From assembly GCA_027491255.1 (NCBI GenBank), contig JAIXWM010000161.1, positions 1 through 64,000 on the forward strand: DNA of 64,000 nucleotides, read 5' to 3'. The position numbers were made by a program, and so were the translations under genes. How positions within the stretch are numbered: the first letter of the stretch is position 1; the number at the start of each line of letters is the position of its first letter. Positions 43,605 to 52,536 of this stretch are shown in pieces. This stretch comes from Rubrivivax sp. (GTDB lineage Bacteria; Pseudomonadota; Gammaproteobacteria; Burkholderiales; Burkholderiaceae_C). Below the pieces are notes generated by a model. It ran no database searches and was not told the origin of the DNA. It saw only the letters and a list, made by a program, of their open reading frames with translations.

Positions 43605-44745
43605 CCCCGCGTGGCGGCGCGCCGTCGAGCCGGTGCGGATCGATCGTCATGTGGACCATGCCCTCGTCGCCCTCGCCGACGAGCGAGCGCAAAGCGCGGT
43701 CGGTCTCGTGCAGGCCGTAGGTGTGCGAGCTCATGGCCTGCACACCGTGGCGATTCGCGGCGATGAGCTGCAGCGCCAGTTCCACGGAATGGAAGCTGTG
43801 GCCACGCATGCCGGTCACGGTGAGGAAGCGGGCGATGATCAGGTCGCTGTCGAAGGCGGGCACGCGCTGGCGCTTCTGGCCGGCCAGCACCACGCGGCCG
43901 CGCTTGCGGGCCAGCTGCACCGCGCTCGTCACCGACGCCGGCCCGCCCGAGGCACAGTCGATGACCAGATCGGCCATCGCGCCGCCGGTCAGCTCGGCCA
44001 CGGTCTCGAGCAGGTCCTGGGCGCCGATGTCCACCGTGTGGTCCGCCCCGAGGTCGCGCGCCAGGCGCAGGCGGCGCTCGTCCGTGGGCGTCGACAGCCC
44101 GGTGACGATGATCTTGGCCGCCCCGGCCTCGCGTGCCGCCACCACGCAGGCCAGGCCCTGCTGGCCCGGCCCCTGGACGACGACGCACTGCCCGGGGCCG
44201 GCGCCGCCGTGCAGGTAGGCCCATTCCACGCCGTTGGCCAGCGGCAGCGCGAGCGCTGCATGCCGCGGCTCCACGCCCGCGGGCACGCGGTGGAACACCG
44301 TGTTCAGGTGCAGGTGCTGGTAGGCGCTGAAGCCGCCCCACAGGCCGGGGGCGGTCTTCAGCCCGGTGGCGCCGTAGCGCAGGCCGCCCAGGCGCCAGTC
44401 GGTGGCGTCACACAGGCGGAACTCACCCCCGCGGCAGTGCTCGCAATGGCCGCAGGGCAGGTACTCCTCCAGTGCAACGAGGTCGCCCTCGCGCACGCCC
44501 CACTTCAGCGCCGCCAGCGCGCCCAGGGCGACCAGCCGGCCCACGGTCTCGTGGCCCAGGATCAGGTCGCCGCGCGTGGCGTGCAGGTTCTGGTAATAGC
44601 CCCAGTCGCTGCCGCAGACGCCGGTGCATTCCACGCGCAGCAGACCGGTGTCGGCCGAGGGCGGCGGTGCGCTGAAGCGCCGCAGCTCGGTGCGGCCGGG
44701 GCCGACGGTGACGGCGGCGGCGAAATCGGTGGGGTCCATGGCCAC
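43591..44745 (-). CDS. Zinc-dependent medium-chain alcohol dehydrogenase
   Basis: This 384-residue MDR enzyme has catalytic zinc ligands C43 (TGVCGSDWG), H/E in GHETVGR, the structural zinc cluster CGHCEHCRGGEFRLC, and a nucleotide-binding GPGQQGLACVVAAREAG (GxGxxG-like). It should oxidise an alcohol or reduce an aldehyde with NAD(P). It begins 21 bp after the Rieske oxygenase gene and probably acts on its product or a related intermediate. Confidence 0.88.
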   Translation of the reverse strand: MAMDPTDFAAAVTVGPGRTELRRFSAPPPSADTGLLRVECTGVCGSDWGYYQNLHATRGDLILGHETVGRLVALGALAALKWGVREGDLVALEEYLPCGHCEHCRGGEFRLCDATDWRLGGLRYGATGLKTAPGLWGGFSAYQHLHLNTVFHRVPAGVEPRHAALALPLANGVEWAYLHGGAGPGQCVVVQGPGQQGLACVVAAREAGAAKIIVTGLSTPTDERRLRLARDLGADHTVDIGAQDLLETVAELTGGAMADLVIDCASGGPASVTSAVQLARKRGRVVLAGQKRQRVPAFDSDLIIARFLTVTGMRGHSFHSVELALQLIAANRHGVQAMSSHTYGLHETDRALRSLVGEGDEGMVHMTIDPHRLDGAPPRGVGLA

Positions 44746-44766
44746 GCGGGGCTGCCTCGGGGCCGA

Positions 44767-46053
44767 TCAGACCGTCTGGTGCGGCTTGCCCGGCTCGGCG
44801 CGCAGCGCATCGGCAGCGGCCTGGGCAAAGGGCCGGCTGCGCGGCAACAGCATCGCCACCGAGCGCACCCGCTGCGCGGCGGCGTCGATGCCGGGCGGCG
44901 GCGTGCCCTGCGCGGCCAGGGCCTGCGCCGCCTTCATGAGGCGACGCCGCGCCATGATGATGCCGTTGTCGGTGGAGACGAGGTTCTCGCGCGTGCGGTC
45001 CTGGATCGGGCCCATGCTCTCCTGCAGCGAAGCGTCCTGCATCGCGATGCCCTCGATGCCGCTGTAGCGCGTGCCGGCCTTCTGCGCCGCGCGGTCCATC
45101 AGGTAGTCGTTGCCGCGGTTCTGCACAGGGCGGTAGGTGCCGGGGATGTTGCGCGAGTGGATGCCGTGGCCGTCGCGCATGGCCTGCACCTCGGCCGGCG
45201 TGAGCGCGCGCGTGGGGTGGTAGTCGAAGCTCCAGGCCCAGCAGCGGTGGTCGTCGATCGGCACCCAGAAGTGCCCGTGCACCGGGTGGTCGCCGCGCGG
45301 CGGCACCATCGTGAAGCAGGGCATGACCCAGGGCGTGATGCGCCAGTAGTACTGCTCGTCCTCGGCGTTGCGGCGCACACCGATGTACAGCCCGCCACCG
45401 GACTCGGCGACGTCGAAGACGGGCTTGCGGTCGCTCAGGTTGTACTGGTTGCCCTTGGCGCCCTTGAACAGGGGGTCGGCGTTCAGGCTGCCGCTGTGCA
45501 GCCAGGAGACGTGGCTCGAGTCGATGCCACCCTCCAGCGCCTGCAGCCAGTTGCACTCCTGCAGGCGCTTGGACATGTAGCTCTGCGCCGCCGGCACGGT
45601 GGCGAATTCGTACTCGGGCGGCGGCGGCTGGTGCTGCGGCGCGCCCATGTAGATCCACAGCACGCCGCCACGCTCGATCATCGGGTAGCCGCGCAGGCGG
45701 ATGCGCTGGCAGTAGCCGCTCTCCTCGGGCTCGGAGGGCACCTCGACGCACTGCCCGGTGACGTCGTACTTCCAGCCGTGGTATGGGCAGCGCAGGCCGG
45801 ATGCCTCGTTGCGGCCGAACCACAGCGAGACGCCGCGGTGGGCGCAGAACTCGTCGATCGCGCCGAGCCTGCCCTGGGTGTCGCGGAAGGCCACCAGACG
45901 CTCGCCGAGCAACTGCAGGCGCACCGGTGCGCAGTCGGGCTCGGGCAATTCCTCGCTCAGCAGCGCCGGCAGCCAGTAGCACCGGAACAGCGCGCCCATC
46001 GGCGTGCCGGCATCGGTCTGGGTGAGAAGCTCGTTCTGTTCCTTGCGCAGCAT
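44767..46053 (-). CDS. Rieske non-heme iron oxygenase, alpha subunit (phthalate dioxygenase-like)
   Basis: ATG 46053 has an AGGAGG ribosome binding site and gives 428 residues. The Rieske centre is C70-x-H72 and C89-x2-H92 (FCAHRG, CPYHGW). The mononuclear iron site has D178-SS-H181-VSWL-H186. The lack of a beta subunit and the overall length fit the phthalate 4,5-dioxygenase/vanillate demethylase-like single-subunit class. Electrons may come from the divergent Rieske ferredoxin; no reductase is visible in the window. Confidence 0.9.
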   Translation of the reverse strand: MLRKEQNELLTQTDAGTPMGALFRCYWLPALLSEELPEPDCAPVRLQLLGERLVAFRDTQGRLGAIDEFCAHRGVSLWFGRNEASGLRCPYHGWKYDVTGQCVEVPSEPEESGYCQRIRLRGYPMIERGGVLWIYMGAPQHQPPPPEYEFATVPAAQSYMSKRLQECNWLQALEGGIDSSHVSWLHSGSLNADPLFKGAKGNQYNLSDRKPVFDVAESGGGLYIGVRRNAEDEQYYWRITPWVMPCFTMVPPRGDHPVHGHFWVPIDDHRCWAWSFDYHPTRALTPAEVQAMRDGHGIHSRNIPGTYRPVQNRGNDYLMDRAAQKAGTRYSGIEGIAMQDASLQESMGPIQDRTRENLVSTDNGIIMARRRLMKAAQALAAQGTPPPGIDAAAQRVRSVAMLLPRSRPFAQAAADALRAEPGKPHQTV

Positions 46054-46385
46054 GGTCGTCCTCCTGCTGTCCCGGCAAACCCGCAGCGCCAACGCCGCGG
46101 CGGCAGCACCCCCCGGCCCCGGCGCGTCCGGTGTTCGCCCGAGGTGTTCCGCATGAAGGAACAGCATTCTTCGATGCGGATCGATGCTAGCATGGGACGG
46201 CAGGAAGGGTACGCTGGGGCCCCACCCGCCTTGCACGCCAGGAACACCCGGTCTCCACGTTGCGCGACTTCGCGATGGCCCGTGTCATGACTGCGGTTTG
46301 CGCACAGGGCCGCGGCGCTGCGGCGCGCCTTTCGGGCCCGGCGGAAGAACTCCCAGCCGCAGCCACTCCGACCGAAGGGAAAGCC

Positions 46386-46709
46386 TTGAAGACCCCGATC
46401 TGCCCCGCCTCTGCCGTCGCCAACGGGTGCTCGCTGAAGGTCGAGCGCGAGGGCCTGAGCCTGTGCGTCTTCAACCTGGACGGCAGCTTCTACGTCACCG
46501 ACGACACCTGCACCCACGGCCCTGGTTCGCTGTCCGAGGGCGCTATCCTCGACGATATCGTCGAGTGCAACTTCCACGGTGGTGCCTTCAACATCCGCAC
46601 CGGCGCTGTCGAAGCACCGCCGTGCATGCAGCCGCTGCGCACCTACGCCGTCGAACTCGTCGACGGCACGGTTTGCGTCGACCCGGCGCTCGGGCGCAGC
46701 CCCGGCTGA
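46386..46709 (+). CDS. Rieske [2Fe-2S] ferredoxin
   Basis: TTG 46386 with GAAGGGAAAG just upstream is the preferred start and gives 107 residues; an ATG at 46275 would add a low-quality extension. The cluster ligands are C42-T-H44 and C61-NF-H64, as in BphA3-like and NDO-type ferredoxins. It should shuttle electrons to the oxygenase encoded divergently 332 bp away. Confidence 0.85.
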   Translation: MKTPICPASAVANGCSLKVEREGLSLCVFNLDGSFYVTDDTCTHGPGSLSEGAILDDIVECNFHGGAFNIRTGAVEAPPCMQPLRTYAVELVDGTVCVDPALGRSPG

Positions 46710-46737
46710 GCGGACTGCAGGCCCTTGCGGCCCGCAT

Positions 46738-48405
46738 TCAGCGCTGCGGCGCGGCGCTGCCCTCGAAGGCGAACGTGGCGGCCGACGCCCCGGGCCAGTA
46801 GCGCCGGAACACCTCCGCAGGCCACGGCGCCTGTCCCGCCTGCGCGGCCAGCAGGGCGCCGGGCTCCACCAGTTGCAGCGACTCCGACAGCGGCCGCACC
46901 CCCTGCGCCGTCCTGCGCATGATGTGCGACGCGCGGATCTGGCGGGGGTGCTCCAGGCCTGCGGCCTGGGTCAGCTCGCGCAGCGCCTCGAGCGTGCCCT
47001 GGTGGAAGCGGAACACGCGCTCGGCCTTGTCGGGGACGACGATGGCGCGCTGGCGCAGCGGATCCTGCGTGGCCACGCCGGTGGGGCAACTGCCGCTGTG
47101 GCAGGTCTGGGCCTGGATGCAGCCCAGCGCGAACATGAACCCGCGCGCGGCATTGCACCAGTCGGCCCCGAGCGCCATCATGCGCGTGATGTCGAAGGCG
47201 CTGACCACCTTGCCGGCGCAGCCGATGCGCACGCGCTCGCGCAGGCCCAGGCCGACCAGGGTGTTGCGCACCAGCAGCAGGCCCTCCTGCACCGGCGTGC
47301 CGACGTGGTCGGTGAACTCCAGCGGCGCCGCGCCCGTGCCGCCCTCGGCGCCGTCGACGACGATGAAGTCCGGCAGCAGCCCGGACTCGAGCATGGCCTT
47401 GCAGAGCGCGAACCACTCCCAAGGGTGGCCGATGCACAGCTTCAGGCCCACGGGCTTGCCACCTGACAAACCACGAAGGCGCTCGACGAATTGCATCAGT
47501 TCCAGCGGCGTGGAGAAGGCCGAGTGCGCTGCCGGGCTGACGCAGTCCACCCCCTGGGGCACGCCCCGGGCGGCGGCGATCTCGGCCGTCACCTTGGGCC
47601 CGGGCAGCACGCCGCCGTGGCCGGGCTTGGCGCCCTGGCTCAGCTTGACCTCGATCATCTTCACCTGCGGATCGCGCGCGTTCGCGGCGAAACGCTCCTC
47701 GCTGAACCGACCCTGCTCGTCGCGACAGCCGAAGTAGCCCGAGGCCACCTGCCAGACGAGGTCACCGCCGTGCACGCGGTGGTGGGCGCTGATCGAGCCC
47801 TCGCCGGTGTCGTGCGCAAAACCGCCGCGCCGCGCGCCTTCGTTCAGCGCCTGGATCGCACGCGCCGACAGGGCACCGAAGCTCATCGCCGAGATGTTGA
47901 AGACGCTGATCGCATAGGGTTGGGTGCAGGAACTGCCGCCCGTGCCGACCACGACCCGGAAGTCGTGCGACGCGATCGCGCTCGGCTGCAGCGAGTGGTT
48001 GATCCACTCGTAGCCCTCGGCGTGCACGTCGAGCTGCGTGCCGAAGGGGCGTTTGTCGGCCTGCCCCTTGGCGCGCTGGTAGACCAGCGAGCGCTGCTGG
48101 CGCGAGAAGGGCGCGGCCTCGTTGTCGCTCTCGATGAAGTACTGCCGCATCTCCGGCCGCACGAATTCGAGCAGGAAGCGCAGGTGGCCGATGACCGGGT
48201 AGTTGCGCAGGATGGCGTGCCGGCGCTGGCGCAGGTCGCGCAGCCCGAGTGCCGCGAGCAACAGCCCTGGCAGGGCCCAGGCGGCAGACCACCCCAGCAG
48301 CGCCCAGCAGGCCAGGCCCGCCAGCAAGAGGCCGACGCTGGACCACAGGGCGGCGAAGCGTACGGGGAACAAGCCGCCCAGGCGGGCACTGAGGCCAGGA
48401 TTCAT
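46738..48405 (-). CDS. FMN-binding glutamate synthase family protein
   Basis: ATG 48405 gives 555 residues: one or two N-terminal transmembrane helices (about 14-52), then the glutamate-synthase-type FMN barrel with SFGALSARAIQALNEGA, GEGSISAHH, KPGHGGVLPG, DGAEGGTGAAP and a cysteine cluster region CHSGSCPTGVAT. No glutaminase or NADPH domain is present. Members of this stand-alone membrane-linked group have no agreed role; a redox function near the Rieske genes is possible. It converges with the ferredoxin gene. Confidence 0.85.
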   Translation of the reverse strand: MNPGLSARLGGLFPVRFAALWSSVGLLLAGLACWALLGWSAAWALPGLLLAALGLRDLRQRRHAILRNYPVIGHLRFLLEFVRPEMRQYFIESDNEAAPFSRQQRSLVYQRAKGQADKRPFGTQLDVHAEGYEWINHSLQPSAIASHDFRVVVGTGGSSCTQPYAISVFNISAMSFGALSARAIQALNEGARRGGFAHDTGEGSISAHHRVHGGDLVWQVASGYFGCRDEQGRFSEERFAANARDPQVKMIEVKLSQGAKPGHGGVLPGPKVTAEIAAARGVPQGVDCVSPAAHSAFSTPLELMQFVERLRGLSGGKPVGLKLCIGHPWEWFALCKAMLESGLLPDFIVVDGAEGGTGAAPLEFTDHVGTPVQEGLLLVRNTLVGLGLRERVRIGCAGKVVSAFDITRMMALGADWCNAARGFMFALGCIQAQTCHSGSCPTGVATQDPLRQRAIVVPDKAERVFRFHQGTLEALRELTQAAGLEHPRQIRASHIMRRTAQGVRPLSESLQLVEPGALLAAQAGQAPWPAEVFRRYWPGASAATFAFEGSAAPQR

Positions 48406-48514
48406 GCTGCACTCCTCGGCAGCCTGCCACCGCAGGCGAAGGTCCAGTAAGATATGCGAACAGCGTGAAAACCACAACTCGTTACTGACGCACGAGCACG
48501 TCGTCGAACCGCAG

Positions 48515-49015
48515 ATGAGTGAGGAACGCAAGGTCGTTGCAGGCTTCGAGGTCGCGGTCGAAAAGCTGCACGCGCTTGGTGTGGTGGACCCCTACTGCAG
48601 ACACAGTCTGGAACTGTACGCGTCGGGCAAGCTCACGAGCGAGGAACGTCTGTACTTCGTCCTGCTGAGTTCGGCCACGCTCAATTCGGCGCCGTTCACA
48701 GCCAACAAGTCCATCGTCACCAAGGGACAGCCGGTGGGGGCGGCCTACTTTGTCGTGCGCGGGCAGTTGCTCGGCGTGGATGGCGACAAGCTGTACCGCC
48801 TGGGCCCGGGCAGCGTGATCGGGCTGGCCGAAGGTCTGGCAGGGCTGCCGTACAGCATGAGCGCGGTCACGGTGAGCACGGTCGAGACGCGCGTCATCCC
48901 CGTGCACCAGATCGCCAGCATGCTCGGCAAGATGCCCGCGGCCCTGCGCGGCATCGTACGCACCGTGGTGATGCGCACGCTCGGGCTCGATTTCATGCCC
49001 TCCACACTGCGATGA
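48515..49015 (+). CDS. Cyclic-nucleotide-binding-fold protein, degenerate pocket
   Basis: This 166-residue protein has the cNMP-binding beta-roll (about 60-150; IVTKGQPVGAAYFVVRGQLLG), but where functional domains have a GE(x)AL...RSA phosphate-binding cassette this one reads GLAEGLAGLPYSMSAVT, without the conserved Arg. It probably no longer binds cAMP in the standard way. No DNA-binding domain is present. It overlaps the next, intact cNMP gene by 4 bp and begins the cassette. Confidence 0.75.
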   Translation: MSEERKVVAGFEVAVEKLHALGVVDPYCRHSLELYASGKLTSEERLYFVLLSSATLNSAPFTANKSIVTKGQPVGAAYFVVRGQLLGVDGDKLYRLGPGSVIGLAEGLAGLPYSMSAVTVSTVETRVIPVHQIASMLGKMPAALRGIVRTVVMRTLGLDFMPSTLR

Positions 49016-49362
49016 GCGGCTTCGAGCGCGTCCAGTTTCAGCCGGGAGAGTTGCTGTTCAACGCCGGCGACCCGGCAGACAAGCTCTACGTCGTCGAGTC
49101 GGGCACGGTGCAGATGCTGGACGCGAAGACACGCGCCCCTTTCGCGAACGTCGGCAAAGGCCAATCCTTCGGCGAGGCCGCCATTCTGCCCGGGGGCATC
49201 CGCAGCGCGTCGGCAGTGGCGGTCGATGCCGTGAGCTGTCTGGTGATCTCGGGCGCCAACCTGCAGGAGATGCTGGCGCGGCAGTCGCCGATCCTGCTGC
49301 CGCTGGTGGAGACGCTGCTGCTCCAGCAGAGCATGCACAACGCGCTGCGCCGCCGCTCCTGA
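49012..49362 (+). CDS. Single-domain cyclic-nucleotide-binding protein
   Basis: This 116-residue cNMP-binding domain has FQPGELLFNAGDPADKLYVVESGTV and an intact phosphate-binding cassette FGEAAILPGGIRSASA with E55 and R64. It has no effector domain, so it should be a stand-alone cAMP sensor acting by protein contact, perhaps with the preceding degenerate protein or the cyclase. It is followed 16 bp later by the phosphodiesterase gene. Confidence 0.85.
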   Translation: MSGFERVQFQPGELLFNAGDPADKLYVVESGTVQMLDAKTRAPFANVGKGQSFGEAAILPGGIRSASAVAVDAVSCLVISGANLQEMLARQSPILLPLVETLLLQQSMHNALRRRS

Positions 49363-49378
49363 GCAGCCCCGCCCCGCA

Positions 49379-50224
49379 ATGGCAAGCCGCCCGACGCTGG
49401 AACGCCTGGAACAAGCCCTGCAGGCCCTGCGCCACGGGTGGCGCCAGGGTTGGCCCGGCCTGCCTGCCGTCGTCGAGGGTTGCCTCGTCGAGTTGGGCGG
49501 GTCGCTGGCACCGCACGCGTCGCGGCGGGCGAAGCTGCTGCACGAGGCGACGGTGGCCACCGCCTTCTGGCTCGAACAGGACGGCGCGCAGCGGGCCCGC
49601 CACGGCACCGAACCGGCCTACCACAACCGCCTGCACACCGCCGACACGCTGGTGGCGCTGGCCACGCTGCTGCGCGCGCAGCGCAGCCTGGAACGGCATG
49701 CCCCTGTGCGGCCAAGCTCTGCCGAGCGCCTGGGTCTGCTGGCGATGGTGGCGCACGACCTGCTGCACGACGGCAGCATCAATCGTTTCGGGTCCGAACT
49801 CGAGTCGCGCTCGGCCGACCACCTGCAGCCCTTGCTGACCGAGCTGGAGATCCCGCCTGTCGACGCGCAGCGCGTGCGCGCGCTCATCCTGGCCACCGAC
49901 CCGGCCCGGGTGCCCGAGATCCACGCACGGGTGCGCGGCCGGCGTTTTCGCGTCGAGAACGACGACTGCCTGGCGGTGCTGCTCGTCGAGGCCGACATCC
50001 TGGCCAGCACGCTGGTGACGACGGGGCTGCCGCTGTCGGCCCAGCTCGCCTTGGAGTGGGACCGGGTGGCGCCCGAGCGCGCGCAGGCGCTGCGCCAGCC
50101 GCTCGGGCGGCTCGGCTTCCTGGAGCGCGCCGCGCTCTTCTCCAGCCCCGCGAGCATGCTGCTGGGGCTGCCGGCGGTGCGCCAGGCCCAGATCGACGCG
50201 CTGCGCGCGGCCCGGGGCTGCTGA
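49379..50224 (+). CDS. Class I (animal-type) cyclic nucleotide phosphodiesterase-like protein
   Basis: This 281-residue HD-superfamily protein has YHNRLHTADTL (H82, H86) and HDLLHDGSINRF (126-137). The latter fits the whole class I PDE signature H-D-[LIVMFY]-x-H-x-[AG]-x2-[NQ]-x-[LIVMFY], and a later acidic EADI gives the last metal ligand. Class I PDEs are best known from eukaryotes; bacterial examples are few. It should hydrolyse cAMP (or cGMP). It is placed between a cAMP-binding protein and an adenylate cyclase, with 2 bp to the cyclase start, which strongly supports the assignment. Confidence 0.85.
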   Translation: MASRPTLERLEQALQALRHGWRQGWPGLPAVVEGCLVELGGSLAPHASRRAKLLHEATVATAFWLEQDGAQRARHGTEPAYHNRLHTADTLVALATLLRAQRSLERHAPVRPSSAERLGLLAMVAHDLLHDGSINRFGSELESRSADHLQPLLTELEIPPVDAQRVRALILATDPARVPEIHARVRGRRFRVENDDCLAVLLVEADILASTLVTTGLPLSAQLALEWDRVAPERAQALRQPLGRLGFLERAALFSSPASMLLGLPAVRQAQIDALRAARGC

Positions 50225-50226
50225 CG

Positions 50227-52464
50227 ATGGCTGGCCCCGGCCCCCCGGGCCTGCGCCGCTTCCTGCTGCGCCTGCTGCTGAGCCTGGCCCTGCTCGCCGG
50301 GCCGGCGCTGCACGCGACGCAGGTGCTGCCCATCGGCGCCATCGGCCGCCTGGAGGCCCTGCTCTACGACACGCTGTTGCGCGGGACGGCCCCCGGCGGC
50401 GTCGACGAGCGCATCGTCATCCTGGACATCGACGAGAAGAGCCTCGCGCACCCGCAACTCGGGCGCTGGCCGTGGGACCGCGACGAGTTGGGCCTGCTGG
50501 TGCGGCGCCTGTTCGACGACTACGGCATCGCTGCGCTGGGCTTCGACGTCGTGCACGCCGAACCCGACCGCGGCGGGGGTGCCGCCGCCATCGAAGCCTT
50601 CCTGAAAGCCCAGCCGGCGCCGCAGCCGGCGCTGCTGGGGCAGCTCGAGCGCACGCGCGACCGCTACGACCGGGACGCCGCCTTCGCCCAGGCGCTGCGC
50701 GGGCGGCCCGTGGTGCTGGGCTATTACCTCAACAGCGCGCCCGACGCGCCGCGCCTGGGTGCCCTGCCGGCACCGGTGGTGCCGGCCTCGGCGCTGAAGG
50801 AAAGCCGCGGCACGGTGACGAGCTGGCGCGGCTGGGGGGCCAACCTGCCGCGCCTGCACGAGGCTGCCGCCGGCGCAGGCCACTTCAACGCCCTGCTCGA
50901 CAGCGACGGCGTGACCCGGCGCGTGCCCGTGATCGCCGAGATCGACGGCGCGTACTACGAGTCGATGACGCTGGCGCTGGCGCGCCTGGTCACGGGCGGG
51001 GGCGAGGTGGTGCCGGTGTACGCCGAAGGTGGCGCCGGCTACCGCGAGCTCGAGCGCATCGACGCCGGGGCGGTCTCGATCCCGGTGGACCGGCACGGCG
51101 CGGCGCTGGTCCCCTTCCGCGGGCCGGAGCGCAGCTTCACCTACGTCTCGCTGGCCGACGTGCGCGACGGCCGCGCCAGCCGCGCAGCCCTGGAAGGCCG
51201 CATCGCCCTGGTGGGCACTTCGGCGCCGGGGTTGCTGGACCTGCGCACCACGCCGGTGGGGCCAGCCTACCCGGGCGTGGAGGTGCACGCCAACCTGCTG
51301 GCCGGCATGCTGGACCAGACGCTGCTGCGGCGGCCTGCCTTCATGACCGGGGTCGAGAGCGCCGTGCTGCTGGCCGGCGGCGCCGTCCTGACGCTGGGCC
51401 TGCCGCTGGTCGGGCCCTTGGCGGCGATCGCCCTGACGCTCGCGACCGTGGGGGCCGGCGTCGCGCTCTCGGTCGGGCTGTGGACGACGCAGCAGCTCGT
51501 GCTGCCCTTCGCCGCGCTGCTGGTGGCCGCGGGCCTGCTGTTCGCCTTCCACATGTCCTGGGGCTATCTGGTGGAGTCGCGCCGCAAGCGCCAGGTGACG
51601 GCGCTGTTCGGGCAGTACGTGCCGCCCGAGCTGGTGGACGAGATGGCCCGCGACCCCTCGAACTACTCGATGGAGGGACGCAGCGCCGAACTCACGGTGA
51701 TGTTCTCCGACATCCGCGGCTTCACCACGATCTCCGAGCGCCTGCCGCCGCGGGAGCTGGCGGCCTTCATCAACGAGTACCTGACGTCGATGAGCCTGCA
51801 GATCCGCCAGCACAAGGGCACGCTGGACAAGTACATCGGCGACGCCATCATGGCCTTCTGGGGCGCCCCGGTGCCCGACGCACGGCACGCCGCCCACGCC
51901 GTCGAGGCCGCGCTGGCGATGCAGGCGGCGCTCGGAGCGCTGAACGCGCGCTGCCAGGAGCGCGGCTGGCCGGGCATCGCCATCGGCATCGGACTGAACA
52001 CCGGCACGATGAGCGTGGGCGACATGGGATCGCGCCTGCGCCGCGCCTACACGGTGATGGGCGATGCGGTGAACCTGGGCTCGCGCCTGGAAGGCCTGAC
52101 CAAGCGCTACGGCGTGTGCATCATGGCCGGCGAGACCACGCAGCGCGCCGCCGACGGCTACGCCTGGCGCGAGCTCGACCGCGTACGCGTCAAGGGCAAG
52201 ATCGAGCCGGTGGCGGTGTTCGAGCCCCTGGGCCGTCCGCAGGACCTGGACGCCGCCACGCAGGCGACGCTGGCGCAGTGGCACGAGGCCCTGGCCGCCT
52301 ACCGCGCCCAGCGCTGGGACGAGGCCGAGGCCCTGATCGGCGCGCTGCGCTGTCAAGCCCCCGACAGCGCGCTGTACGCGCTCTACGCCGAGCGCGTGCA
52401 GGCCCTGCGCGCCCGCCCTCCCGGCGCGGACTGGGACGGGGTGACGGCCTTCGACGAGAAGTGA
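50227..52464 (+). CDS. CHASE2 domain adenylate cyclase, class III
   Basis: ATG 50227 gives 745 residues: one N-terminal transmembrane helix, a periplasmic CHASE2 sensor (about 35-365; VILDIDEKSLAHPQLGRWPW), three transmembrane helices (about 375-450), and a class III cyclase domain (about 480-665). Metal-binding D495 (MFSDIRGF) and D539 (DKYIGDAIMAF), adenine-selecting K535 and D613 (VMGDAVN), and transition-state N616 and R620 are all present, so the product should be cAMP. A TPR-like C-terminal tail follows. The open frame extends further upstream but that part is antisense to nothing real and overlaps the PDE gene. Confidence 0.92.
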   Translation: MAGPGPPGLRRFLLRLLLSLALLAGPALHATQVLPIGAIGRLEALLYDTLLRGTAPGGVDERIVILDIDEKSLAHPQLGRWPWDRDELGLLVRRLFDDYGIAALGFDVVHAEPDRGGGAAAIEAFLKAQPAPQPALLGQLERTRDRYDRDAAFAQALRGRPVVLGYYLNSAPDAPRLGALPAPVVPASALKESRGTVTSWRGWGANLPRLHEAAAGAGHFNALLDSDGVTRRVPVIAEIDGAYYESMTLALARLVTGGGEVVPVYAEGGAGYRELERIDAGAVSIPVDRHGAALVPFRGPERSFTYVSLADVRDGRASRAALEGRIALVGTSAPGLLDLRTTPVGPAYPGVEVHANLLAGMLDQTLLRRPAFMTGVESAVLLAGGAVLTLGLPLVGPLAAIALTLATVGAGVALSVGLWTTQQLVLPFAALLVAAGLLFAFHMSWGYLVESRRKRQVTALFGQYVPPELVDEMARDPSNYSMEGRSAELTVMFSDIRGFTTISERLPPRELAAFINEYLTSMSLQIRQHKGTLDKYIGDAIMAFWGAPVPDARHAAHAVEAALAMQAALGALNARCQERGWPGIAIGIGLNTGTMSVGDMGSRLRRAYTVMGDAVNLGSRLEGLTKRYGVCIMAGETTQRAADGYAWRELDRVRVKGKIEPVAVFEPLGRPQDLDAATQATLAQWHEALAAYRAQRWDEAEALIGALRCQAPDSALYALYAERVQALRARPPGADWDGVTAFDEK

Positions 52465-52497
52465 GGCCGCAGGGCGGCTGACCCGGGCGCGCCGCAC

Positions 52498-52519
52498 CCG
52501 GGCGGCAGCGGCCGCCCGG
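52498..52519. terminator. Bidirectional hairpin between converging cyclase and RTX genes
   Basis: CCGGGCGGC (52498-52506) pairs perfectly with GCCGCCCGG (52511-52519), loop AGCG. It lies in the 72-bp gap between the stop codons of two converging genes. There is no U-tract on either side. Confidence 0.5.
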
Positions 52520-52536
52520 GGCAGGCACGCAGCGGC

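Noticed and set aside
49438..50226. Upstream in-frame extension of the adenylate cyclase reading frame
   Set aside because: It overlaps the PDE gene in another frame and has low-complexity Arg/Ala/Pro translation; ATG 50227 starts a proper transmembrane helix.
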